Shown: positions 9,054 to 17,290 of the stretch, piece after piece
How the letters are laid out: each line of letters starts with the position of its first letter
Position numbering within the stretch: the first letter of the stretch is position 1
Assembly: GCF_000154225.1 (NCBI RefSeq)
Contig: NZ_DS264586.1
Location: 1,642,527-1,706,526 of the forward strand
DNA from: Schaalia dentiphila ATCC 17982
GTDB lineage: Bacteria; Actinomycetota; Actinomycetes; Actinomycetales; Actinomycetaceae
DNA: 64,000 bases
Reading direction: 5' to 3'
The notes under the pieces: generated by a model
Told to the model about the DNA's origin: nothing
The model's database searches: none
Seen by the model: the letters and a program-made list of their open reading frames with translations, nothing else
Position numbers and translations under genes: made by a program

Positions 9054-10696
9054 GCACCGACTCCACTGACTTCACGCTGCTGCAAGCTGCCCTGGACCTC
9101 ACCAGTTCCCTGGACTTGAAGGCGGGCCTGCAGAACTTCGTGGACCAGGCCTGCGCCTTGACGTCCTCTCCGCACGCTACGCTCTCAGTCCTGGACACGT
9201 GGGGGGCCACCACCCTGCAACTCGAGTTCCACGAGGACGGTCCAGTCCCCGAGGTCCCCGAGTCTCTCATGACGGCGATCCCTGCGAGTGTGCCTCTCCT
9301 CGTCAACTCGCCGTCGGATGCACCCGACCTCGATCTGCCCGCTTCCACTCCCCCGTTCCTGGGTGTCTCGATCCTCGTACACGAGCAGGTCTACGGACGC
9401 CTGTACCTGTGCGGGAAGGCGGGCGGGTATTCGTCCGCCGATGCCGCTGTCCTCAGCGCGCTCGCACCCGCCGCTGGCATCGCCGTTGAAAACGCGCACC
9501 TGTACGCGGACTCCAAGCGCACCGAGCGGTGGATCAGCGCCTCTCAGTCGCTGACAACCACCATGCTGGAGGGCGCCGATGAGGAGGAGGCGCTCGAGCT
9601 CATTGCCAAGACCGTGCGCGAAGTGTCCCACGCGGACACCGCCATCATCGTCCTGCAGTCCGTGGGCGACAAGTGGGCTGCCGAAATCGTCGACGGCAAG
9701 AACGCCTCCAGCCTGCTGGGTTTGACTTTCCCGCCCGAAGGCCGCGCGATGAGCGTGTTGCACGAGGGTACCGGCATGATCGTGGACTCGATGTCGCGCG
9801 CGCAGACGATGCGTGTCCCCCAGCTGGCTGCCTTCGGATCGGCCCTGTACGCGCCACTGCGTTCGCGTGGCGTGTCGTCCGGTGTCCTCATTCTGCTCCG
9901 TCAGATCGGCGCACCCGAGTTCGACAGCTCCGAGCTTTCGCTCGCGGAATCCCTCGCTTCCCAGGCCACGCTTGCCCTTGAGCTTGCATCGGCTCGCCAC
10001 GCTCAGGACGTGGCCGCACTGCTGGACGAGCGCGACCGCATCGGGCGCGACCTCCACGACTTTGCCATCCAGCAGCTGTTTGCGACCGGCATGGCCCTGG
10101 ATGCAGCCAAGCAGAAGGTCGCTGCAGGCCAGACGGACCCGGCTGCCCTCGAGTCCCTCATCGATTCTTCGCTCGCTTCCATCGACGAGGCCGTGCGTCA
10201 GATCCGCACGATCGTGCACAACCTACGCGAGCGCGACAAGGCCGTCGGCCTGGTGGAGAGAATCCGCCGCGAATCGTCGCTGACGCGTTCAGCCCTCGGT
10301 TTTGCGCCCTCGCTGCTCATCACGCTTGACGGCAACGCCATCAACTCGGACCTGGATAACGAGCTCGTCGTCATCGACGAGTTCGACGGGCGCGTCGACC
10401 CAGACCTGTCCGACGACGTCGTCGCCATCGTTCGCGAGGGCCTGTCGAACATCGCCCGCCACGCACACGCGACCGCCGCCACCGTGTGCGTCGACGTATC
10501 CGGGCGGGGCAAGTCCGGGCGGGTGCGCATCACGATCACCGACGACGGGCGCGGCATCGATCCCGCGCGCACGCGCAACTCCGGCCTGGCCAACATGGCG
10601 GAGCGGGCTCGCCGACACCACGGCACCTTCGATACCGTTTCGGGCGGTGAGGGAGGCGGAACCAGGCTAAGGTGGATTGCTCCGTTGGAGGGCTAG
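9050..10696 (+). CDS. GAF-domain sensor histidine kinase (DevS/NarX-like, HisKA_3)
   Basis: Soluble two-component sensor kinase of 548 aa. ATG at 9050 overlaps the cydC stop (ATGA) and is preceded by AGGAGGAA. No membrane helix is visible. Two GAF-like sensory regions occupy about residues 10-150 and 170-320. The dimerisation/phosphoacceptor region reads ERDRIGRDLHDFAIQQLF, with His336 as the likely phosphorylated residue (HisKA_3 class, which pairs with NarL-type regulators). The ATPase domain shows REGLSNIARHAHA, DDGRGID and GLANMAERA. Co-transcription with cydDC suggests it senses redox, oxygen or NO, like mycobacterial DosS/DosT, but I cannot identify a haem ligand. The probable partner is the regulator at 14576-15223. 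Confidence 0.88.
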   Translation: MSTDSTDFTLLQAALDLTSSLDLKAGLQNFVDQACALTSSPHATLSVLDTWGATTLQLEFHEDGPVPEVPESLMTAIPASVPLLVNSPSDAPDLDLPASTPPFLGVSILVHEQVYGRLYLCGKAGGYSSADAAVLSALAPAAGIAVENAHLYADSKRTERWISASQSLTTTMLEGADEEEALELIAKTVREVSHADTAIIVLQSVGDKWAAEIVDGKNASSLLGLTFPPEGRAMSVLHEGTGMIVDSMSRAQTMRVPQLAAFGSALYAPLRSRGVSSGVLILLRQIGAPEFDSSELSLAESLASQATLALELASARHAQDVAALLDERDRIGRDLHDFAIQQLFATGMALDAAKQKVAAGQTDPAALESLIDSSLASIDEAVRQIRTIVHNLRERDKAVGLVERIRRESSLTRSALGFAPSLLITLDGNAINSDLDNELVVIDEFDGRVDPDLSDDVVAIVREGLSNIARHAHATAATVCVDVSGRGKSGRVRITITDDGRGIDPARTRNSGLANMAERARRHHGTFDTVSGGEGGGTRLRWIAPLEG

Positions 10697-10727
10697 GGCG
10701 CCAACAATTGTCCCAAAGGAATCGGCT

Positions 10728-10764
10728 GGCGGGGGGGTGACGCATTCGCGTCACCCCCCCCGCC
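10728..10764. terminator. Bidirectional terminator hairpin between kinase and fucosidase
   Basis: A GGC-G7-TGACGC arm (10728-10743) pairs with GCGTCA-C8-GCC (10748-10764), leaving one bulged C and an ATTC loop. It sits between convergent genes (kinase on plus, fucosidase on minus). There is no T-tract on either side, so it is a structure-only call. Confidence 0.6.
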
Positions 10765-10801
10765 CTATCTGCGAGCGCGCGGGCGCGCTCTCATCGCCGG
10801 G

Positions 10802-13800
10802 TCACACGATCCACTTGCCCGATGGGTCGAAGTAGTACGTGCGTCCATCGATCTGGCGGCTGCCCGTGTACATGTTCCCGGCGGGCCCGAAGTAGTACCA
10901 GTCGCCGTCGATGTGTCGCCATCCCTGCGCCATGGCCCCCGAGGGGTCAAAGAAGTACCAGGTGCCGCCCGCCTGCTTCCATCCCGTCACCATCGCGCCG
11001 TTGCCGGCGAGCAGGTACCACGAGCCTCCGTGCCTGAGCCAACCGGCGTGCATCGCACCGGAGGGTTCCATGTAGTACCAGACGCCATCGTACTTGTGCC
11101 AGCCAGTGGTCATTACTCCGTTGGCGGCGAAGAGGTACCAATGTCCGTTGATCACCCGCCATCCGGTCGTCATGACGCACGTGCCCGGCTCAAGATAGTA
11201 CCAGTTGCCGTCCGTCTTGATCCAGCCGCTCACCTGAGCTCCCGAATCATCGTGGTAGTACCAGACGCCCTCCCAGTAGACCCAGCCGGTCAGCATGTAT
11301 CCCCTGTGGTCGAAGCGATACACGCTAGAGCCCAGAGTGAGCACCTCGTTCTTGGCGTATCCGCCCTGGCTGATCTTCCACCACCAGCCGACGCCGTCGT
11401 GCATCCACGTTCCGACCGTGTGATCCACCTCCGGTGCGGGGTCGGGTGCGGGGTCGGGTGCGGGGTCGGGTGCCGGGTCGGGCGCCTCAGCCAGGGCGAG
11501 GGTCACGAGACCCGATTCGGCAACCCCGGCCTCGTTGATCGCCATCACGCGGAACACCGATCCTTTGGTCTCGCCGTCAACAGTGACGGTGAGCTCGGGC
11601 CCGTTCTCCTCTTCCAGGATCGCCCACGAGTCAGAGCCTTCACGCTTAACCTGCCAGAACAGGGTAGGCGTCGGCTTTCCGGTCGCCTCGGCCTTGATGG
11701 TGACCTGCGTGCCTTCCTTGGCCGTCACGGTGCGGAAGGCTCCGTCGCCGGAGATCTGCGCGTCCTCCGCCGGGTCGGCGGTCACGGCCAGCGGCTTGAT
11801 GACCGGGGGCTCCTGCTCCTGAGGATCCGGTGCTGGCGCGGCGGCCGCGAACGCCTCGACTTCCGCGAGCGCGAACTCACCGAGCTCGGTGGGCTGCATG
11901 ACGCGGATGTAGCGGGCCTCGAATCCCTCGAAGTCGACGGCACTGGGGCGTGCTCCCACCCCGTCGACCTTGATCACGTGGACGCCGTCGACGGCACCGG
12001 CCGTCTCGGGGTTGAACGCGGAGGAGAGTCGCTCGGTCGAGGCGATGACCCAGTAGTCGTGGAGGCGCTGATCGCAGGGGGTTCCCTGGCAGTTGTCAGA
12101 GGAGGAGCGGTTCCAGACATTGACGACCCCGAGCGGGTGGGTCTGGCCGAGGTCGACCTCCCACCAGGGGTTCGCCTGCCTGCCGGTGTGGGCGACGGAC
12201 CCGTTGTCCCACACGCCGTCGGTGTTCCCGTCAACGGCGCGCGAGGCGACACCTCCCCAACCCATCGACGACATGGACGCCGTCTTGTTGAGGGCGAGGT
12301 TGTCGGATCCCTTGGCGACGGTGAGCGTCGCACGCTCCGAGGTCGTGGACCCGTTAGCGTTCGTGGCGACGGCGTAGAACTGAGAGCCATCGTCCGCGAG
12401 CGTCGTCGTCAGCGTGTACATGGCGCTCGTCGCACCATCGATCGCCGTTCCCTCGGTCGCGCCCTTGGGAATGCGGTACCACTGGATGGTTGGGGCCGGG
12501 CGGCCCGAGGCGACGACGGTGAAGGTCGCGCTCTCCCCCTCCTTCACCGACACCGAGGATGGGTCCGTGGCGATGACGGGGGGCTTGGTGGCCGCGTCCT
12601 CTCCGTAGACGTGCACGGTCGCGCTGACGGAGCTCATGCCGATCGGATCGGCGTAGTACGAGGGGTGGGCGAGCTCGAGGCGCAGCGGCGTAACCTTGCC
12701 GGGTTCGAGGGTGAGTCCCTCGCCGACCTCGCCCGCTTCGATCTGAGCACCGGTGGCTTCGATGGACTTCTCGCCGAGGGTGATCTTGTAGGTGGTGTCG
12801 GCAGAGAAGTTGCCGGAGAACTTCAGGGTCAGGTCGGTGATGGCCTTCTCGCCCTTGTTCACCAGGTACGCGTCGAACGCCTGGGGGCCGGAGTAGCGCA
12901 TGGCGGAGGCGCGTGCGAAGAACTGCTCGGCGGAGATGGTCGCGCCGTCAACGGCGGTCACCGCCTGGGTGGGAACGTAGGTAGGCGGGGCGTCGAAGCT
13001 GACCTTGATGACGGGGCGCAGGTTCGGCTCAGGGTTGTCGCCGGACATGGTGACCGTCAGGGTGGCGCCGTCCTGCGTGTACTCCAGGGAACGGTCCGTG
13101 CCGTCGACGCTCACGCCGGTGACGTGTCCGCCGACGCTGGGAAGGGTGAGGGTCTTACCGGGCGACCACAGCTCGGGGAAGAAGTAGAGGTCGTTGCCCT
13201 TGGTCATGACCTTGCCCCAGGAGGGCGCGGGGTACCAGGTCGGGCGCGCCCCCGTGATGGCGTCGGGGTGACGGCGCATCCACTGTCCCACCTCGGTGAC
13301 GACGCCGGCGTCGAACGCGTCGATGGTGCCGTCTCCCTTGGGACCGATGTTGTAGGCGAACTGTCCGCCCGAGGCCACCGTGCCGATGAGGTTGTTGACG
13401 AGCTCGCGTTCCTTGTAGCTCTTCGCACTGTCGTTACGGTTCGCCCACGAGCAGTATCCCCAGCAGGCGGGGAAGATCGAGCGGATCGACTCCCAGGGAC
13501 CCATGTGGAAGTCCGTGGTCACGGAGTTGTCACCGCCGACCTCGAAGTCACCGGCCTTGTTCCACACGCGGGAGTTGACCATCGTGGCGGGCTGGAGCTC
13601 GTGGACCCACTGGGCCATGCGCTGCGATTGCTCGGCGGTGGGACCGCCCATGTCGAACCAGAGCTCGGCGATCGGCCCATAGTTGGTGAGAAGCTCGGTC
13701 AGCTGAGGCTTGATCGTCCCCGTCATGAGGTCCTCGTCGATGGGGTTGACGTTGCCGTAGGGCTCCGGGGTCTGTTTCGTCCAGTCGATGATGGAGAAGT

Positions 13801-14320
13801 AGAAGGCCATCTTCACGCCGAGTTTGTTGCACTCGGTGGACAGCTCCTTCATCGGGTCCTTGCCGTAGTTGGACGCCTTGACGATGTTGTAGTCCGTCGT
13901 CTTCGTGTCCCACATGGCGAAGCCGTCATGGTGCTTGGAGGTGATCATCAGGTAGGTCATGCCGGCGTCGTGGGCCGTCTGACAGATGGCCGCGGCGTCG
14001 AAGTTGGCCGCGAGGTCCTTGGCCTTGGCGAGGTAATCGTCGGTGGGAATCTTCTCCCAGGCCTTGATCTGCTCGGGGTATCCCATGCCCTGACGGTGGC
14101 CGTTGTAGTAGCCGCCGTAGACGGAATAGACGCCGAAGTGCATGAACATGCCGTACTGGAGTTTCTGCCAGTTGGCGATCTTTGCGCTGTTGCTGAGGGG
14201 GACCGCTGCGGGGACGCCGGTGGGCGCTTCTGGCGCGTCGGCAAAGGTTGGGGCACTCATGGGTGCGAGTACCAGTGCCGCGGCAGCCGCGCAACCGGCA
14301 AGCGTTCGCTTGAGGTTCAC
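10802..14320 (-). CDS. Secreted multidomain alpha-L-fucosidase (GH29) with discoidin and choline-binding-type repeats
   Basis: Extracellular glycosidase removing L-fucose from host-type glycans. 1172 aa. GTG start at 14320 follows AAAGGA. Residues 1-28 are a Sec signal peptide (MNLKR, hydrophobic core, AFADA-like cleavage region). The GH29 domain covers about 45-360: SKHHDGFAMWD at 128-138 and GPIAELWFDMGG at 215-226, where Asp223 is the likely nucleophile. A C-terminal beta region follows to about 575. Next come an Ig-like domain (about 580-668), an F5/8 type C/CBM32 domain (about 672-826) and a second Ig-like region (about 840-945). A PDPA repeat linker (948-963) leads to about nine 20-residue WYY...GAM..GW repeats (969-1172) of the CW_binding_1 type, which probably hold the enzyme at the cell surface. 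It lies between a kinase and its likely regulator. Start, signal and catalytic motifs all agree. Confidence 0.92.
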   Translation of the reverse strand: MNLKRTLAGCAAAAALVLAPMSAPTFADAPEAPTGVPAAVPLSNSAKIANWQKLQYGMFMHFGVYSVYGGYYNGHRQGMGYPEQIKAWEKIPTDDYLAKAKDLAANFDAAAICQTAHDAGMTYLMITSKHHDGFAMWDTKTTDYNIVKASNYGKDPMKELSTECNKLGVKMAFYFSIIDWTKQTPEPYGNVNPIDEDLMTGTIKPQLTELLTNYGPIAELWFDMGGPTAEQSQRMAQWVHELQPATMVNSRVWNKAGDFEVGGDNSVTTDFHMGPWESIRSIFPACWGYCSWANRNDSAKSYKERELVNNLIGTVASGGQFAYNIGPKGDGTIDAFDAGVVTEVGQWMRRHPDAITGARPTWYPAPSWGKVMTKGNDLYFFPELWSPGKTLTLPSVGGHVTGVSVDGTDRSLEYTQDGATLTVTMSGDNPEPNLRPVIKVSFDAPPTYVPTQAVTAVDGATISAEQFFARASAMRYSGPQAFDAYLVNKGEKAITDLTLKFSGNFSADTTYKITLGEKSIEATGAQIEAGEVGEGLTLEPGKVTPLRLELAHPSYYADPIGMSSVSATVHVYGEDAATKPPVIATDPSSVSVKEGESATFTVVASGRPAPTIQWYRIPKGATEGTAIDGATSAMYTLTTTLADDGSQFYAVATNANGSTTSERATLTVAKGSDNLALNKTASMSSMGWGGVASRAVDGNTDGVWDNGSVAHTGRQANPWWEVDLGQTHPLGVVNVWNRSSSDNCQGTPCDQRLHDYWVIASTERLSSAFNPETAGAVDGVHVIKVDGVGARPSAVDFEGFEARYIRVMQPTELGEFALAEVEAFAAAAPAPDPQEQEPPVIKPLAVTADPAEDAQISGDGAFRTVTAKEGTQVTIKAEATGKPTPTLFWQVKREGSDSWAILEEENGPELTVTVDGETKGSVFRVMAINEAGVAESGLVTLALAEAPDPAPDPAPDPAPDPAPEVDHTVGTWMHDGVGWWWKISQGGYAKNEVLTLGSSVYRFDHRGYMLTGWVYWEGVWYYHDDSGAQVSGWIKTDGNWYYLEPGTCVMTTGWRVINGHWYLFAANGVMTTGWHKYDGVWYYMEPSGAMHAGWLRHGGSWYLLAGNGAMVTGWKQAGGTWYFFDPSGAMAQGWRHIDGDWYYFGPAGNMYTGSRQIDGRTYYFDPSGKWIV
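11433..11480 (-). repeat. Four tandem 12-bp repeats coding a PDPA linker
   Basis: Four consecutive copies of a 12-bp unit, GGTGCGGGGTCG on the plus strand (fourth copy with one change), encode Pro-Asp-Pro-Ala units joining the catalytic/Ig part of the fucosidase to its wall-binding repeats. Such in-frame coding repeats can change length by slippage. Confidence 0.85.
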
Positions 14321-14400
14321 GGGGTGTCCTTTCAGGGGGTGGTGGTGGACGACAGTGTCCGTCCTCTACGGTGAGGATGAGGGGAACGTTACCCCATAGG

Positions 14401-14440
14401 GCTTTTTCATAAACCAGTTTGATAGTAGCTTTCTCATAAA
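14401..14440. promoter_or_regulatory. Direct repeat upstream of the fucosidase gene
   Basis: GCTTTTTCATAAA (14401-14413) and GCTTTCTCATAAA (14428-14440) match at 12 of 13 positions, with start points 27 bp apart. They lie about 80-120 bp upstream of the fucosidase start in an unusually AT-rich stretch, so they are candidate binding sites for its regulator. They could instead include core promoter elements; I see no clear TTGACA/TATAAT pair. Confidence 0.4.
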
Positions 14441-14510
14441 TCGAGGATTCCCCTGATTAATGGACAACTTAACCCGCAGGATAAATACGACGACGGGCGC
14501 ACATACAAGC

Positions 14511-14540
14511 CGAGCGGGCCGGATAATTCCGACCCGCTCG
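14511..14540 (-). terminator. Hairpin after the response regulator gene
   Basis: CGAGCGGGCCGGA (14511-14523) pairs with TCCGACCCGCTCG (14528-14540) around a TAAT loop. The single mismatch becomes a G-U pair in RNA made from the minus strand, giving a full 13-bp stem for the regulator transcript. The T-tract is weak. Confidence 0.6.
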
Positions 14541-14575
14541 TGTTCGTCTCGCCCCTTCCGGAACGAGGCAGTGGC

Positions 14576-15223
14576 TCAGTTACGCCAGGACGCCGCCCTC
14601 TGCCCGGCCACCCACGCGGCCACCTGCGTGCGGCGCTGCAGGCCCATCTTCGACAGGAGAGAGGTGATGTGGTTCTTCACGGTCTTCTCCGCGACACCCA
14701 GCTTCTCGCCGATCTCACGGTTCGACAGGCCATCGCCAATCAGGTCTAGGACCTTGCGCTCCGACGGCGTCAGGTCGGCGGTCGGATCCTCGTGATCGAC
14801 GCGGCGACGCGTCAGAGTACGCTCGTCGAGCAGCACGCGACCGTCGGCGACCGCCTTGATCACGTCGGTGATTTCCGCCCCACGCACGGTCTTGAGGATG
14901 TACGCGCGTGCACCCGCTTCGAGGGACTCAGCCAGGGCCTCATCGTCATCGAAGGAGGTGAGCACGACGGGGAGGATCTGCGGGTGGGAGGAACGCAGTC
15001 GATTCATGATGTCGATGCCGGTGCCGTCGGGCAGCTGCAGGTCCACCAGGATCACGTCGGGACGCACCAGGTCGGCGCGACGCACGGCATCAGCAACGGA
15101 TCCGACCTCGGCGACAACCTCGAGGGCGTCGTCGCGGTCGACGATCTCGGCAATGCCACGTCGAACGATCTCGTGGTCGTCAATGATCATGACGCGCGTA
15201 CGCGCGGACGTATTTTCACTCAC
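14576..15223 (-). CDS. NarL/DevR-type response regulator
   Basis: DNA-binding response regulator of 215 aa. The receiver domain (about 9-125) has the acidic pair Asp15/Asp16, phosphoacceptor Asp61 (DVILVDLQLPDG) and the conserved lysine in AYILKTV. The LuxR-type helix-turn-helix (about 150-213) reads LTPSERKVLDLIGDGLSNREIG...EKTVKNHITSLLSKMG. It is the natural partner class for the HisKA_3 kinase at 9050-10696, from which it is separated by the fucosidase gene. GTG at 15223 has no Shine-Dalgarno. TAGAAT ends 6 nt before it, so the message is probably leaderless. Likely role: oxygen/redox control of the cyd genes or of neighbours, by inference only. Confidence 0.88.
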   Translation of the reverse strand: MSENTSARTRVMIIDDHEIVRRGIAEIVDRDDALEVVAEVGSVADAVRRADLVRPDVILVDLQLPDGTGIDIMNRLRSSHPQILPVVLTSFDDDEALAESLEAGARAYILKTVRGAEITDVIKAVADGRVLLDERTLTRRRVDHEDPTADLTPSERKVLDLIGDGLSNREIGEKLGVAEKTVKNHITSLLSKMGLQRRTQVAAWVAGQRAASWRN

Positions 15224-15229
15224 GTGTTG

Positions 15230-15235
15230 ATTCTA
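15230..15235 (-). promoter_or_regulatory. -10 box TAGAAT placing transcription start at the GTG (leaderless)
   Basis: On the minus strand TAGAAT is followed by CAACAC and then the regulator's GTG start. This 6-nt spacing would put the transcription start at or next to the start codon. The -35 region is poor. dnaE has the same TAGAAT-N6-start layout. Confidence 0.5.
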
Positions 15236-15268
15236 ACCGTCGGGAGGGCAAACGCCCTCGTGTACTTA

Positions 15269-15991
15269 CTACTTCTCGGGAGACAGGCGGCTCATCGCAT
15301 CCTGCGCGGCCGCGTTCTCCGCGTGCTTCTTCGACGAGGCCTGCCCCGAGCCGATCGGATCGGGGCGCTCGGAGACGAAAGCGCGGGCCGTGAACACGCG
15401 CTGGTGGTCCGGCCCCTCCCCCTCGACCTCATAGGAGACCTCGCCCAGGCCATGAGCCTGCGAGTATTCGATAAGGATCGTCTTCCAATCCTGGTGCTGG
15501 CCGCGCGAGGGGGCGTCCACGAGGAGGAAGCTCAGGCGCTCAAGGATGACCCGGCGCGCCTCTTCCAGGCCGCTGGTCAGATAGGTCGCGCCGATGAGAG
15601 CCTCGAAGGTGTCGGATAGGATCGAATCCTTGTCGCGTCCCCCGTGCATCGACTCGCCCTTGCCCAGGAACACGAAGTCACCCAGGCCGATCCGGCGGGC
15701 GGCGGCAGCCAGGGGCTGCTGGGAAACGGTCGCGGCACGCATGCGCGACAGGTCCGACTCGGCCACGTCCGGGTACTGCTCGTAGAGCTTCTGCGCGATC
15801 ACGATCGACAGGACCGAGTCACCCAGAAACTCGAGGCGCTCGTTATTCGCGATGCCCCCGGCCTCGTTCGCGTAGGAGCGGTGCACGAGCGCCAACTGCA
15901 GGAGCGGGGCGTCGATGCGGGTCCCCCACGCCTCCACCAGCGCCTCCGTGTCGGTACGCGGAGGAACGGGCAGGTGCTTGGCACGACTCAT
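15269..15991 (-). CDS. rnc: Ribonuclease III
   Basis: Double-strand-specific endoribonuclease that processes rRNA precursors. 240 aa, usual length. The RNase III signature NERLEFLGDSVL is at about 49-60, and the second metal-binding region DTFEALIGATYL is near 126-137. The double-stranded-RNA-binding domain is at about 165-235 (GSGQASSKKHAENAAAQDAM). ATG at 15991 overlaps the yceD stop (ATGA). In most actinobacteria rpmF lies between these two genes, but there is no room for it here. The stop is 45 nt before the response regulator start. Confidence 0.96.
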   Translation of the reverse strand: MSRAKHLPVPPRTDTEALVEAWGTRIDAPLLQLALVHRSYANEAGGIANNERLEFLGDSVLSIVIAQKLYEQYPDVAESDLSRMRAATVSQQPLAAAARRIGLGDFVFLGKGESMHGGRDKDSILSDTFEALIGATYLTSGLEEARRVILERLSFLLVDAPSRGQHQDWKTILIEYSQAHGLGEVSYEVEGEGPDHQRVFTARAFVSERPDPIGSGQASSKKHAENAAAQDAMSRLSPEK

Positions 15992-16557
15992 CAGGATCGC
16001 CCCGGCTCGGCGTCGTTGCCCAGCAGGGAGGCCAGGGAGGCCAAGCGCGGGTCGACGACAAAGTGCTCATGGTCGGAAGGCAGATCAGCCCACTTCTCGC
16101 CGCAGACGTCACACAGGCCCGCGCAGTCCTCACTGCACAGCGGGCGCGGATCCACGAGGGGAACGATCGCATCGCGCAGCTGCGTCTCGATGTCGACGGT
16201 GTCGCGCTCGCCGATGACGAACAGGTCCTCGACCTCCTCATCGTCCTCGGAGGGGGTCAGGGCGGGCGCGTCAGCCTCGAAGTAGACCTCCGCGCTGGAG
16301 ACGTCGTGATGGTCGCGCACCTCGTCGAGGCAGCGCACGCACTCCCCGATGAGATCCACGGAGGTGGCAAGCTGGACGAGCACGCCGTCCTCAACGCTGG
16401 TGAAGTCCACGGACACGTCCAGGGGGACGCCGGGGACGGCCGACATGGAGGGGGTGCCCAGGTCGTCGGGGGTCACCCACACGAGGTCCTGGTGCAGCGT
16501 CGATCCCAGGGCGCGCGGCAGGCGCGCCAGGGACAGGGTCAGGGAATTGTCACTCAT
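15991..16557 (-). CDS. yceD: YceD/DUF177 family protein (23S rRNA accumulation)
   Basis: DUF177 protein of 188 aa. In bacteria and chloroplasts this family is linked to 23S rRNA accumulation and is usually co-transcribed with rpmF. The conserved CVRCLDEV motif is near residues 78-85. A cysteine-rich CSEDCAGLCDVCGEKW segment near 137-152 is typical of the actinobacterial form and may bind a metal. It overlaps the rnc start by ATGA at its 3' end, and its ATG at 16557 lies within the last codons of sepIVA (8-nt overlap). Position in the coaD-sepIVA-yceD-rnc string supports the call. Confidence 0.85.
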   Translation of the reverse strand: MSDNSLTLSLARLPRALGSTLHQDLVWVTPDDLGTPSMSAVPGVPLDVSVDFTSVEDGVLVQLATSVDLIGECVRCLDEVRDHHDVSSAEVYFEADAPALTPSEDDEEVEDLFVIGERDTVDIETQLRDAIVPLVDPRPLCSEDCAGLCDVCGEKWADLPSDHEHFVVDPRLASLASLLGNDAEPGRS

Positions 16558-17260
16558 TGGTCAGATCCACATCGGTGACGTCGACGCCGCGGCGCTCCGC
16601 GATCGTGCGACGTCCAGCGTCGGTGCGACGCGCGAGGTCGGAGATGAGGTGGGCAAGCTCGTCCAACGAGGAGGCCACGTAGTCGTCGGCGCCTTCACGC
16701 AGGGAGGCTGCCGAGCGCTTGGCCTCGGAGACGATCTCGCGGGCGCGATCCTCGGCCATGCGCACGATGTTCTCGGTGGAGATGATGCGGGCGGCCTGGG
16801 CGTTCGCGTCGGCGATCGTGGCCTCGGCATCCGAGCGGGCCTGCGAGACGAGCGCGGTGGCCTCGTCGTTTGCGCGCGAGCGGGTGCGCTCGGCTTCTTC
16901 CTCGGCGTCGGCGAGGATCTGAGCCGCGCGCTCGTTGGCCTGATCAAGGATCGAGGAGGCGCGCGAGTTTGCCTCGGCGATGCGGGTCTCGGCGGCTGAA
17001 TCGGCGCGTCCCAGGACGGCGTCCGCGTCGGCGACAACGGCATCGGCGGCCACGAGGTCCTCCGGCAGAGCCTCGCGGGCTTGGTCAAGCAGGTCGAGGA
17101 TCTCGGCCTTGTTGACCATGATCGAGGCCGACAGGGGCACCGCGCGCGAGGACTCGACGAGGTCCTCAATCTGGTCGAGGGCGGCGATCACGGTGGAGGG
17201 ACCGTAGACGGTTTCCTCGTTCCACTCGTCCTGAGTCTGGTTGTCGGTCGTGTCAGCCAT
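16550..17260 (-). CDS. SepIVA-like DivIVA-domain coiled-coil protein
   Basis: 236 aa, acidic and Ala/Glu-rich, with a long predicted coiled coil (about 75-200: repeated AEANSRASSILDQA-like heptads). The N-terminal segment ...STVIAALDQIEDLVESSRAVPLS... is the region shared with DivIVA-like division proteins. In mycobacteria the gene between coaD and yceD/rnc is sepIVA, required for septation, and this gene has the same place. ATG at 17260 is chosen because AGGAGG lies 5 nt before it. An upstream in-frame ATG at 17287 lacks this support. Its stop overlaps the yceD start. Family call good; function inferred from synteny. Confidence 0.8.
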   Translation of the reverse strand: MADTTDNQTQDEWNEETVYGPSTVIAALDQIEDLVESSRAVPLSASIMVNKAEILDLLDQAREALPEDLVAADAVVADADAVLGRADSAAETRIAEANSRASSILDQANERAAQILADAEEEAERTRSRANDEATALVSQARSDAEATIADANAQAARIISTENIVRMAEDRAREIVSEAKRSAASLREGADDYVASSLDELAHLISDLARRTDAGRRTIAERRGVDVTDVDLTNE

Positions 17261-17290
17261 GGCTGCCTCCTGCGTCCCACCGGGCATTAT

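Noticed and set aside
11433..11480. CRISPR-like short repeats
   Set aside because: The 12-bp units are directly adjacent without spacers and encode an in-frame PDPA linker.
10913..14374. 1153-codon open frame on the plus strand opposite the fucosidase
   Set aside because: No recognisable domain or ribosome site; the minus strand encodes a complete GH29 protein with signal peptide and known motifs.
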